Of a stretch of 11,499 nucleotides of DNA, positions 1-6,112 are shown piece after piece; within the stretch, counting starts at the first letter, position 1; every line of letters begins with the position of its first letter. This DNA comes from Alphaproteobacteria bacterium. Lineage in GTDB: Bacteria; Pseudomonadota; Alphaproteobacteria; Caulobacterales; Caulobacteraceae. Location of the stretch: contig JAGWSE010000344.1 of NCBI GenBank assembly GCA_028869395.1, positions 1-11,499 of the forward strand, read 5' to 3'. The translations under genes were made by a program, and so were the position numbers. The notes beneath the pieces are model-generated. The model saw only the letters and a program-made list of their open reading frames with translations. It ran no database searches and was not told the origin of the DNA.

Positions 1-563
<563 letters not shown>

Positions 564-607
564 GGTCGTTTCTCACTCTCTAGGCGACCCGGGGGCCGGC
601 GAGCGCC

Positions 608-647
608 CTGCATCGCCCGAAAGGGCGGTTCCGCCCTAACAATGCAG
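608..647 (-). promoter_or_regulatory. nested inverted repeats in the clpX leader
   Basis: Seen directly: outer arms CTGCAT (608-613) and ATGCAG (642-647) enclose two overlapping hairpins. One is CGCCC-GAAA-GGGCG (614-627); the other is the palindrome AGGGCGG-TT-CCGCCCT (622-637). Both use bases 622-627, so only one can form at a time. In the minus-strand orientation the element lies 44-84 bases upstream of the clpX ATG and would fall in its 5' leader if transcription starts further upstream. Possible roles are a leader attenuator, an mRNA-stability element, a protein-binding palindrome or a copy of a dispersed repeat. No U-tract of terminator quality follows on either strand. The role is unknown. 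Confidence 0.45.
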
Positions 648-673
648 AATACGCGCCGCGGGTTGTCTAAGTC

Positions 674-701
674 TTGACATTCCCCGATCCGCCTAAGGAT
701 C
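674..701 (+). promoter_or_regulatory. candidate promoter of the HAD/cicA gene with overlapping inverted repeat
   Basis: A perfect TTGACA -35 element sits at 674-679. The expected -10 zone contains no good GCTAnAWC or TATAAT match but is covered by a perfect inverted repeat GATCC-gcctaa-GGATC (686-701). A start near 705 would give a short leader carrying the GGAG ribosome site at 719-722. The repeat could be an operator that blocks or recruits polymerase. The -35 match is clear; the -10 assignment and the operator role are inference. Confidence 0.35.
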
Positions 702-731
702 ACAAGCCTTCGCTCACTGGAGCGACAATTG

Positions 732-1427
732 GTGACGCGGCGCCCCATCCCTGGACGCTCCGCGATTGTAGATGGGAACCGGCCCGAAATGGCACAAGAT
801 CGAAGCCGCAGGCGGACAAATCGGCCGCAGCTTCCTCTCGTCGCCTTCGACTTCGACGGCACCCTCACGGTCCGGGACAGTTTCACGGCCTTCCTTCGTT
901 GGCGGGCGGGGCCGGTTCGATACGGTGCGGGCCTTATCAAGCTCCTACCAGCCGCCCTCGCCTATATCGTCCACCGCGACCGCGGCCGCATCAAGGCGCA
1001 GGCCGTCGATGAGTTCCTTAAGGGCGTTCCTCGCGAGACGCTCGAACAGGACGCCCGCGCCTTCGCAGAAATCTGTGGACCAAAACTGCTGCGGCCCGAT
1101 GCGCTTTCGGCCTGGCGCCGCTGGCGGGCCGAGGGGGCGCGGCTGATCATCGTCTCGGCTTCCCCCAGCGTGGTGGTCGGCCCATTCGCCGAGAAGCTGG
1201 GCGCGGACCGGCTGATCGCGACCGAGCTCGCCTACGATGCGCAGGGTCGCGTGGCCGGCGCCTTCTCGACTCCCAATTGCCGGGGCCCCGAAAAGATCGC
1301 GCGACTGCGCGCCGCGTTCGGTCCCGAGTTCAGGCTCAAGGCCGCCTACGGCGACACCTCGGGCGACCGCGAGATGCTCGCGATGGCCGAGATCAAGGGC
1401 TACAAGGTGTTCCGCGCGAAGCCGTGA
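732..1427 (+). CDS. cicA: HAD-IB family phosphatase, probable CicA orthologue between clpX and clpP
   Basis: A haloacid dehalogenase superfamily phosphohydrolase of about 231 residues. The four HAD motifs are in order: DFDGT with nucleophile D40 and acid/base D42, the serine of VSASPS at S142 (motif II), K188 in GPEKIARL (motif III), and GDTSGD with D208 and D212 (motif IV, Mg2+ binding). The helical insert between motifs I and II is the C1-type cap of the HAD-IB branch, which contains SerB-like enzymes and phosphatidylglycerophosphatase C (YfhB); the ending YGDTSGDREML resembles that branch. A gene lying between clpP and clpX is known in Caulobacter crescentus as cicA, reported to disturb cell division when overproduced; the name here rests on this synteny plus fold. 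Start: GGAG at 719-722 suits GTG 732 (or TTG 729); ATG 789 would give 212 residues but has a weaker ribosome site. The natural substrate cannot be read from the sequence; a lipid or small-molecule phosphate is likely. Confidence 0.75.
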   Translation: MTRRPIPGRSAIVDGNRPEMAQDRSRRRTNRPQLPLVAFDFDGTLTVRDSFTAFLRWRAGPVRYGAGLIKLLPAALAYIVHRDRGRIKAQAVDEFLKGVPRETLEQDARAFAEICGPKLLRPDALSAWRRWRAEGARLIIVSASPSVVVGPFAEKLGADRLIATELAYDAQGRVAGAFSTPNCRGPEKIARLRAAFGPEFRLKAAYGDTSGDREMLAMAEIKGYKVFRAKP

Positions 1428-1437
1428 GGAGCCGAGG

Positions 1438-1698
1438 GTGCGTCACGCCCGCGACGAGGATCTGGACCGGCTGGAGGACCTGCTCGCCCAGCTTCGCACC
1501 CTGCCCGAGCTTAAGGAGAAGAAACGCGGCGTCTTCTATCTGAAGGGCCGCGCCTTCCTGCACTTCCACCAGGATCCGACCGGGATGTTCGCCGACCTTG
1601 GGGGCGGCCCTCAGGGCGGCCCGTCCGAACGGCTCGACGTCACCGATGCGGCGGGAAAGGCCGAGCTGGTGCAGAGGGTCAGAACGCGACTCCCCTGA
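1438..1698 (+). CDS. small uncharacterised protein coupled to the HAD gene
   Basis: An 86-residue soluble protein that I do not recognise as a named family. It starts at GTG 1438 with a strong AGGAG at 1427-1431, six bases upstream. That ribosome site begins on the last base of the HAD stop codon, so translation is probably coupled to cicA and the two form one operon. The N-terminal third is a charged helix (residues 4-30, rich in D, E, L and R). The middle contains GVFYLKGRAFLHFHQDPTG, with an aromatic/histidine FLHFH core followed by a Gly-rich loop and a second amphipathic helix at the C-terminus. There is no signal peptide, membrane segment or cysteine. Its end lies 31 bases from the end of clpP, which converges on it. 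The coding call rests on the good ribosome site, operon spacing and a clean reading frame with a structured-looking protein; the function is unknown. Confidence 0.7.
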   Translation: MRHARDEDLDRLEDLLAQLRTLPELKEKKRGVFYLKGRAFLHFHQDPTGMFADLGGGPQGGPSERLDVTDAAGKAELVQRVRTRLP

Positions 1699-1703
1699 CG
1701 GAT

Positions 1704-1718
1704 CTCTCCCGACGAGAG
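1704..1718. terminator. short hairpin between converging genes
   Basis: CTCTC-ccgac-GAGAG forms a perfect five-base-pair stem in the 31-base gap between the small ORF (ends 1698) and clpP (ends 1730). No T-run follows on either strand, so if it ends transcription it is a weak or Rho-assisted site. The location is the main support. Confidence 0.25.
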
Positions 1719-1729
1719 CCTCTACGCGC

Positions 1730-2350
1730 CTACTTGTCCTCGCCTTCGCGGCGTTCCCAGACGTGGTCGACCAGGCCCCACTCCTTGGCCTCCTCGGCGG
1801 TCATGAAGTAGTCGCGATCGAGCGTCTCCTCGACCTTCTCGATCGGCTGGCCGGTGTGCCTGGAATAGAGTTCGTTCAGCCGCCGCTTGGTCTTGATGAT
1901 GTCCTCGGCGTGCCGCTGGATGTCCGTCGCCTTGCCGGAGAAGCCGCCGGAGGGCTGGTGCACCATGATCCGCGAGTTCGGCAGCGCGATCCGCTGGCCC
2001 TTCTCGCCGGCCATCAGCAGGAAGGAGCCCATGGATGCCGCCATGCCCAGGCACAGCGTGATCACCGGGCTCTTGATGTATTGCATGGTGTCGTAGATCG
2101 CGAGGCCGCTGGTGACGATGCCGCCCGGCGAGTTGATGTACATCTGGATCTCTTTCTTCGGGTTCTCCGCCTCCAGGTGCAGCAGCTGGGCGCAGACGAG
2201 CGCCGCCATGCCGTCCTCGATCGGGCCGGCCACAAAGACGATCCGGTCCTTCAGAAGCCGCGAGAAGATGTCGTAGGCGCGTTCGCCGCGGCTGGTCTGT
2301 TCGACCACCATCGGAACTAGGCCCAGAGCGGTGGTCACGGGGTCACGCAT
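1730..2350 (-). CDS. clpP: ATP-dependent Clp protease proteolytic subunit ClpP
   Basis: The serine peptidase that forms the tetradecameric barrel of the ClpXP and ClpAP proteases. The product has 206 residues, the normal family length. The catalytic triad is complete: S106 in GMAASMGS, H131 in MVHQPSGG and D180 in LDRDYFM. All three are offset by nine from the Escherichia coli mature numbering, which supports a short N-terminal propeptide. The NSPGG oxyanion segment is at 73-77 and the handle helix with KTKRRLNELY at 153-162. The start is the ATG at 2348-2350, giving MRDPVTTALGLVPMVVEQT, the typical mature N-terminus region; the frame stays open 41 codons further upstream but that extension has no family counterpart. 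The ribosome site is weak. The gene is on the clpX strand but separated from it by the divergent cicA pair. It diverges from the M20 peptidase gene across 171 bases that hold its promoter. Confidence 0.97.
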   Translation of the reverse strand: MRDPVTTALGLVPMVVEQTSRGERAYDIFSRLLKDRIVFVAGPIEDGMAALVCAQLLHLEAENPKKEIQMYINSPGGIVTSGLAIYDTMQYIKSPVITLCLGMAASMGSFLLMAGEKGQRIALPNSRIMVHQPSGGFSGKATDIQRHAEDIIKTKRRLNELYSRHTGQPIEKVEETLDRDYFMTAEEAKEWGLVDHVWERREGEDK

Positions 2351-2407
2351 TTCGGGGAAGCCCTTCGCTTGAATTCGTCGGCGGTCGCAGGCGCGGCCAC
2401 GCACATC

Positions 2408-2436
2408 GATATTGCGTGCCTGAGGCGCAGGCGCAA
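2408..2436 (-). promoter_or_regulatory. candidate housekeeping promoter of clpP
   Basis: On the minus strand TTGCGCC (2430-2436) is followed after 14 bases by GCAATATC (2408-2415). The -10 matches the alphaproteobacterial consensus GCTAnAWC at six of seven defined positions; the -35 matches mainly in its TTG. A start near 2401 would give a leader of about 50 bases. In Caulobacter clpP also responds to heat shock, but I see no convincing sigma-32 site (CTTGAA plus CCCCATnT) on this strand here. Confidence 0.4.
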
Positions 2437-2521
2437 GGCGGGCCGGGTCGCGGCCAACTTGCGGCTTGATCAAAGGCGCGCAACCGCCATGCTCAAGGCT
2501 GTTTGGCTGGGGAGAGTTCCA

Positions 2522-3787
2522 ATGCGCTTGCGTCTTTTCACGGCGGCCGCGGCCGTCGCCCTCATGGCCTGCGCCTCGGCGTCGGGCGCGACTCGCCCGG
2601 CGAAGGCCGCGCCCAGGGACGCGAAGGTCTGGGCTGCGGCCGAGGCGGCCCGGCCCGCGCAGCTCGAACTGCTCAAGCAGTTGGTCGACATCGATTCAGG
2701 GACAGGTGACGTGGAGGGCGGGCGCAAGATGGCCGCCGTCCTCATCCCGCGCCTCAAGGCGCTCGGCATGACGGTCGAGACCGTACCGGCCGAGCAGCCG
2801 GGCCTGCCCGACAATGTCGTCGCCCGCCTCGCCGGGACCGGCAAGGGCCGGATCCTGATGATCGGCCACATCGACACGGTGTTCGGGCCGGGCACCGTCG
2901 CCCAGCGCCCCTTCCGGATGGACGCGCAGAAGGCCTATGGCCCAGGCGTCGACGACGAGAAGGGCGGCGTGGTCGAGGGCCTCTACGCGCTGCAGATCCT
3001 GCACGACATCGGCTTCCGGAACTTCAAGCAGATCACCTTCCTCATGGAGACCTCGGAGGAGCGCGGCTCGCCCGGCACCCAGAAGCTGATCGGACGCCTC
3101 CTCAAGGACGCCGATGTGGAGCTCAATCTCGAGCCGGGCGATCCGCCCGACATGGTGACCATCTGGCGCAAGGGCTCGACCACCTTCCACATCGACGTGA
3201 AGGGCCGCGCCGCCCACGCCGGCGTCGATCCGCAGGACGGCCGCAACGCCGCGGTCGAACTGATCCACCAGATCCAGGCCGACGACGTCTTCCCGAAGTC
3301 CGGCGACGGCCTCACGGCCAACCTGACCCTGATGAGCGCGGGCGCCCGCGACAACATCATCCCGGAGGAAGCTCACGCCGCGATCAACGTGCGGATCCGC
3401 ACGCCCGACCAGATCGCGCAGGTGCAGTCGGTCTACGTGAAGAACGCCAGGACGACGCTCATTCCCGACACGACCGTCACGGTGTCGAGCCAGGGCGCCT
3501 TCCCGCCCCTGCCCTCAAATCCCGCCACCGACGCGCTCGCCGCGCGCGCCCAGGCCTTCTACGCAGGGCTGGGCCTGAAGCTCGGGACGGGCGGCAACGG
3601 CGGCGCCTCGGAATCGGCGCTGGCGGCGGCGGCCGGGGTGCCGGCGCTCGACGGCCTGGGTCCGGTCGGCGGCGGCTTCCATTCCGAGAAGGAATATCTC
3701 GAACTGAGCACGCTCACGCCGCGGCTCTACATGCTGACGAAGCTCGTCCAGAGCCTCGGGGAAGATCCGCCGCCGCCCATGAAGTAG
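2522..3787 (+). CDS. exported M20 family metallopeptidase (glutamate carboxypeptidase-like)
   Basis: A zinc exopeptidase of the M20A group related to carboxypeptidase G2, which removes C-terminal glutamate from peptides or folates. The start is ATG 2522, preceded by GGGGAGAG at 2509-2516; the open frame upstream is not used. The 421-residue product begins with a short basic and then hydrophobic export signal (MRLRLFTAAAAVALMAC), where LMAC may be a lipobox with C17 as lipidated residue; otherwise signal peptidase I would cut near ASASG. Metal and catalytic residues are present: H116 and D118 (GHIDT), bridging D145 (GVDDEKGG), general base E179 and ligand E180 (TSEERG), E204 (NLEPGD), and the late histidine H387 (GFHSEKEYLE). 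The inserted dimerisation domain is marked by GRAAHAG. The periplasm or outer membrane is the likely location. The gene is monocistronic, divergent from clpP and convergent with the DsbA-like gene 23 bases away. The exact substrate is not predictable. Confidence 0.88.
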   Translation: MRLRLFTAAAAVALMACASASGATRPAKAAPRDAKVWAAAEAARPAQLELLKQLVDIDSGTGDVEGGRKMAAVLIPRLKALGMTVETVPAEQPGLPDNVVARLAGTGKGRILMIGHIDTVFGPGTVAQRPFRMDAQKAYGPGVDDEKGGVVEGLYALQILHDIGFRNFKQITFLMETSEERGSPGTQKLIGRLLKDADVELNLEPGDPPDMVTIWRKGSTTFHIDVKGRAAHAGVDPQDGRNAAVELIHQIQADDVFPKSGDGLTANLTLMSAGARDNIIPEEAHAAINVRIRTPDQIAQVQSVYVKNARTTLIPDTTVTVSSQGAFPPLPSNPATDALAARAQAFYAGLGLKLGTGGNGGASESALAAAAGVPALDGLGPVGGGFHSEKEYLELSTLTPRLYMLTKLVQSLGEDPPPPMK

Positions 3788-3810
3788 CGGGGCCGAGGGA
3801 GGCGGGAATT

Positions 3811-4449
3811 CTAAGCGGCGATCCGGCGGATCCAGTCCTGCAGAACGGCCACGACCTGCTCGGGCGGAGCGTACCCGCGGGTGACGACGCCATACACACC
3901 GCCTTCGTTCGGCCCGCCGACCAGCGTCGGGAAGGCGGTCACGCCGGCCCGCTGGGAGATGGCGTAGTCGCGCCAGGTCTCCTGCTTGGCCTCCTCCGAG
4001 CTCCACGCCTCGAGGAATCGCGCGCGATCGAGGCCGCTCTCCCCGGCAAGGTCAGCCAGCACCTCGCCCGAGGTGACGTCCCGCCCCTCGCCGTAGAATG
4101 CGCGCTGCGCCCGGCCGAGGTAGCTGACGGCCAATTCCTCGCTCTCGCGGCGGACGACCACCACGGCGCGGGCCGCCGGATCGGTGTCGTAGACGAAACC
4201 CTCGCGCTCCATGGCGTGGTCGGCGAACGGCAGTCGGGTCGCGTCGTGCACGTGACGCCAGTGCTTCCGGACCTCCAGCTTGGCCTCGGAGGTCATGGCC
4301 TGCTCGGTTCCCGGGCGCAGGCCGCCCATGATGGTGCGGACCGGCAGCGCGCGCCCGAAGGCCTTGCGGATCTCCTCGATCACCGGCGAGAAGCCGTAGC
4401 ACCACGAGCACATGGGATCGGCGAAATAGATGAGGTGCGGCTCGTCCAT
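3811..4449 (-). CDS. DsbA/FrnE-type thiol-disulfide oxidoreductase with CSWC active site
   Basis: A thioredoxin-fold protein of 212 residues. The first strand leads into DPMCSWCYGFSP, giving active-site cysteines C14 and C17, typical of the cytoplasmic DsbA-like/FrnE group (often annotated as predicted protein-disulfide isomerase). The cis-proline segment is AGVTAFPTLVGG near the C-terminus, and the middle holds the helical insertion of the DSBA/HCCA family. There is no signal peptide, so it probably acts in the cytoplasm. The start is the ATG at 4447-4449, preceded by a perfect AGGAGG with seven-base spacing; the open frame upstream has no matching domain. The gene diverges from the nitrile hydratase operon with an 82-base gap. 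It may therefore serve redox maturation of the cysteine-rich cobalt site of that enzyme, but it could equally be a general thiol oxidoreductase or a glutathione-dependent isomerase-like protein. Family call firm, partner inferred. Confidence 0.87.
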   Translation of the reverse strand: MDEPHLIYFADPMCSWCYGFSPVIEEIRKAFGRALPVRTIMGGLRPGTEQAMTSEAKLEVRKHWRHVHDATRLPFADHAMEREGFVYDTDPAARAVVVVRRESEELAVSYLGRAQRAFYGEGRDVTSGEVLADLAGESGLDRARFLEAWSSEEAKQETWRDYAISQRAGVTAFPTLVGGPNEGGVYGVVTRGYAPPEQVVAVLQDWIRRIAA

Positions 4450-4531
4450 GGCTGGCCTCCTGTGGCGATGATCGCCCCGAACCGCCCATCCGTCACTTGG
4501 AAACGCATCCGGCATCGGCCAGTGTCTTGTC
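4450..4531. promoter_or_regulatory. divergent control region between dsbA-like gene and nitrile hydratase operon
   Basis: This 82-base gap must hold the promoters of both directions. It contains the inverted repeat GGCGAT-g-ATCGCC (4464-4476), perfect over six base pairs, just upstream of the DsbA-like gene's AGGAGG site. No clear -35/-10 pair was found for either direction, and no convincing ribosome site precedes the nitrile hydratase alpha ATG at 4532. A regulator binding the repeat could control both genes, but no regulator gene is adjacent. Confidence 0.35.
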
Positions 4532-5137
4532 ATGGCGCACGACCACCCCGGCGACGATCACGGCCAGCACCCGCCCTCCGACATGGAGCTGCGGGTCAAG
4601 GCGCTGGAGTCCCTGCTCGTGGAAAAGGGGCTGGTCGATGCCGCCGCACTCGATGCCATCGTGGACCATTACGAGCACAGGGTCGGCCCCAGGAACGGGG
4701 CTCGCGTCGTCGCCAGGGCGTGGACGGATCCGCAGTACCGCGCGCGCCTCGCGGCGGACGCAACGGCGGCGATAGCCGAGCTCGGCTACACGGGCCGGCA
4801 AGGCGAACACATGGTGGCGCTGTTCAACGCGCCGGGCATCCACAACATGGTCGTCTGCACCCTGTGCTCCTGTTACCCGTGGCCGGTGCTGGGATTGCCG
4901 CCGGTCTGGTACAAGTCCGCGCCTTACCGCTCGCGGGCGGTGATCGACCCGCGCGGCGTGCTCGCGGAGTTCGGCGTGAGCCTGCCCGACGACGTCGAGG
5001 TTCGCGTCTGGGATTCGACCGCCGAGGTCCGCTACCTAGTGATACCCGAGCGTCCCGCCGCGACCCACGATCTCGATGCGGAAGCGCTCGCGGCGCTTGT
5101 CACCCGCGACGGCATGATCGGGACCGCGCGGCTGTGA
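4532..5137 (+). CDS. nthA: nitrile hydratase alpha subunit, cobalt type
   Basis: The metal-carrying subunit of nitrile hydratase, which adds water to a nitrile to give the amide. The 201-residue product contains the claw motif VCTLCSCYPWPVLGLPP, with C109, C112, S113 and C114 as metal ligands; C112 and C114 are normally oxidised to sulfinic and sulfenic acid. Threonine after the first cysteine (CTLCSC) marks the cobalt type; iron enzymes have serine there. The family core also includes EKGLVDAAALD, YEHRVGPRNGARVVARAW and EVRVWDSTAEVRYLVIPERP, close to the Pseudomonas putida cobalt enzyme as I remember it. The first 15 residues are His/Asp-rich (H3, H5, H10, H13). The start ATG 4532 lacks an obvious ribosome site; it was chosen because it restores this typical N-terminus. 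The stop overlaps the beta start by four bases (GTGA). Thiocyanate hydrolase gamma is the nearest alternative, but the full-length beta gene next door argues against it. Confidence 0.95.
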   Translation: MAHDHPGDDHGQHPPSDMELRVKALESLLVEKGLVDAAALDAIVDHYEHRVGPRNGARVVARAWTDPQYRARLAADATAAIAELGYTGRQGEHMVALFNAPGIHNMVVCTLCSCYPWPVLGLPPVWYKSAPYRSRAVIDPRGVLAEFGVSLPDDVEVRVWDSTAEVRYLVIPERPAATHDLDAEALAALVTRDGMIGTARL

Positions 5138-5787
5138 ACGGCGTGCACGACATGGGCGGCATGCACGGGCTCGGGGCTATCGTTCCGGAGCCGGAGGGCG
5201 GGGTCTTCCACCACGCCTGGGAAGGCCGGGTCCACGCCATGACCGTCGCCTCTCCCACCCGTGGCAACATCGACGCCGGACGGCACGAGCGCGAGCTGAT
5301 CCCCGGGGCCGAGTACCTGGCGATGACCTATTACGAGAAGTGGTTCCGCTCGCTCACGCAGCTGCTGCTCAAGGCTCGGCTTGTCTCCGCGGAGGAACTG
5401 GCCCAGGGCCGGGCGGCGCCCGGCGCCCCCAAGGCGAATCCCGTGCTGCCCGCCGCGGCGGTCGAGACCGTGCTCACGCGCCCGGGCAGCTACGTCCGGG
5501 ACCCGGCCCCGCAGCCCGCATTCAAGGCGGGAGACCGCATCCGCTGCCGCAACATCAATCCGACCGGGCACACGCGCCTGCCGAGGTACGCCCGCGGCAA
5601 GACCGGTGAGATCGTGCGCCCCCACGGCGCCCAGGTGTTCCCGGATTCGAACGCCCGCGGCGCCGGCGAGGACCCGCAGCCGCTCTACACCGTTCGCTTC
5701 ACCGCCGGGGAGCTTTGGGGCGAGGCGGCGAATCCCCGCGACAGCGTGTTCCTGGACCTCTGGGAGCCCTACCTTGAGCGCGCCTGA
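5134..5787 (+). CDS. nthB: nitrile hydratase beta subunit
   Basis: The non-metal partner of the alpha subunit; it forms half of the active-site channel. The 217-residue product starts at GTG 5134 inside the alpha stop codon (GTGA overlap, same operon, coupled translation) and opens with NGVHDMGGMHGLGAI, the hallmark N-terminus of this subunit. The helical N-terminal half includes ELIPGAEYLAMTYYEKWFRSL. The C-terminal SH3-like barrel starts around FKAGDRIRCRN and carries NPTGHTRLPRYARGKTGEI, then LYTVRFTAGELWGEAA and the terminal DLWEPYLE. Length and both domains are complete, unlike thiocyanate hydrolase, where this chain is split into two genes. The frame is also open upstream through the alpha gene, but that is a shadow. 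The stop codon lies inside the start of the accessory-protein gene (14-base overlap). Confidence 0.95.
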   Translation: MNGVHDMGGMHGLGAIVPEPEGGVFHHAWEGRVHAMTVASPTRGNIDAGRHERELIPGAEYLAMTYYEKWFRSLTQLLLKARLVSAEELAQGRAAPGAPKANPVLPAAAVETVLTRPGSYVRDPAPQPAFKAGDRIRCRNINPTGHTRLPRYARGKTGEIVRPHGAQVFPDSNARGAGEDPQPLYTVRFTAGELWGEAANPRDSVFLDLWEPYLERA

Positions 5788-6112
5788 CCTGGCGGCCCTC
5801 CCGAGGCTTCCGCGCGACGCCGACGGCCCGGTGTTCGCCGAGCCGTGGCAGGCGCAAGCGTTCGCGCTGGCCGTGCAGCTCAACCGGCAGGGGATCTTCG
5901 CCTGGACCGAGTGGGCCGAGGCGCTCTCCGAACAGCTGAAAGCCGCCGGCCCTTCGGACGACGGCTCCCGATATTACGAGTGCTGGCTGGCCGCGCTGGA
6001 GCGCCTGGTGGCGGCGAAGCGCTTGGCCGGCGCCGAGGCGCTCGCCCAGCGCAAGCAGGCGTGGGAGGCCGCCTATCGGCGCACTCCCCACGGCAAGCCC
6101 GTCACGCTCTAG
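5774..6112 (+). CDS. nitrile hydratase accessory/activator protein (P14K type)
   Basis: A small protein (112 residues) of the nitrile hydratase accessory family. In cobalt enzymes such proteins bind the alpha subunit as a metallochaperone and deliver cobalt and oxidised cysteines by subunit exchange with the beta subunit. The sequence is related to the N-terminal helical half of the beta subunit. The typical core is GPVFAEPWQAQAFALAV, followed by IFAWTEWAEAL and YYECWLAALERLV. The start is TTG 5774, which overlaps the end of the beta gene by 14 bases and has GGGAG at 5762-5766, seven bases upstream; no ATG or GTG lies in a suitable place. The order alpha-beta-activator matches several cobalt nitrile hydratase operons. 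No amidase or cobalt permease follows: the next gene is on the other strand, and its stop overlaps this one in the four bases CTAG. Confidence 0.85.
   Translation: MSAPDLAALPRLPRDADGPVFAEPWQAQAFALAVQLNRQGIFAWTEWAEALSEQLKAAGPSDDGSRYYECWLAALERLVAAKRLAGAEALAQRKQAWEAAYRRTPHGKPVTL

Noticed and set aside
1598..2320. 240-codon plus-strand open frame
   Set aside because: It is antisense to clpP and has no recognisable domain.
2696..3376. 226-codon minus-strand open frame
   Set aside because: It is antisense to the M20 peptidase gene with all catalytic residues in the plus frame; it is a GC shadow.
3820..3832. GATCCG-g-CGGATC inverted repeat as a terminator of the M20 peptidase gene
   Set aside because: It lies inside the 3' coding end of the DsbA-like gene, no T-run follows, and it encodes ordinary residues there.
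4216..5133. in-frame upstream extension of the nitrile hydratase beta gene
   Set aside because: The frame is open through the alpha gene, but the family N-terminus (NGVHDMGG) begins exactly at GTG 5134.
4532..5787. thiocyanate hydrolase instead of nitrile hydratase
   Set aside because: Thiocyanate hydrolase splits the beta chain into two genes; here beta is a single 217-residue chain with both halves.
5032..5883. 283-codon minus-strand open frame
   Set aside because: It is antisense to the nitrile hydratase beta and accessory genes; both plus-strand products are clear family members.
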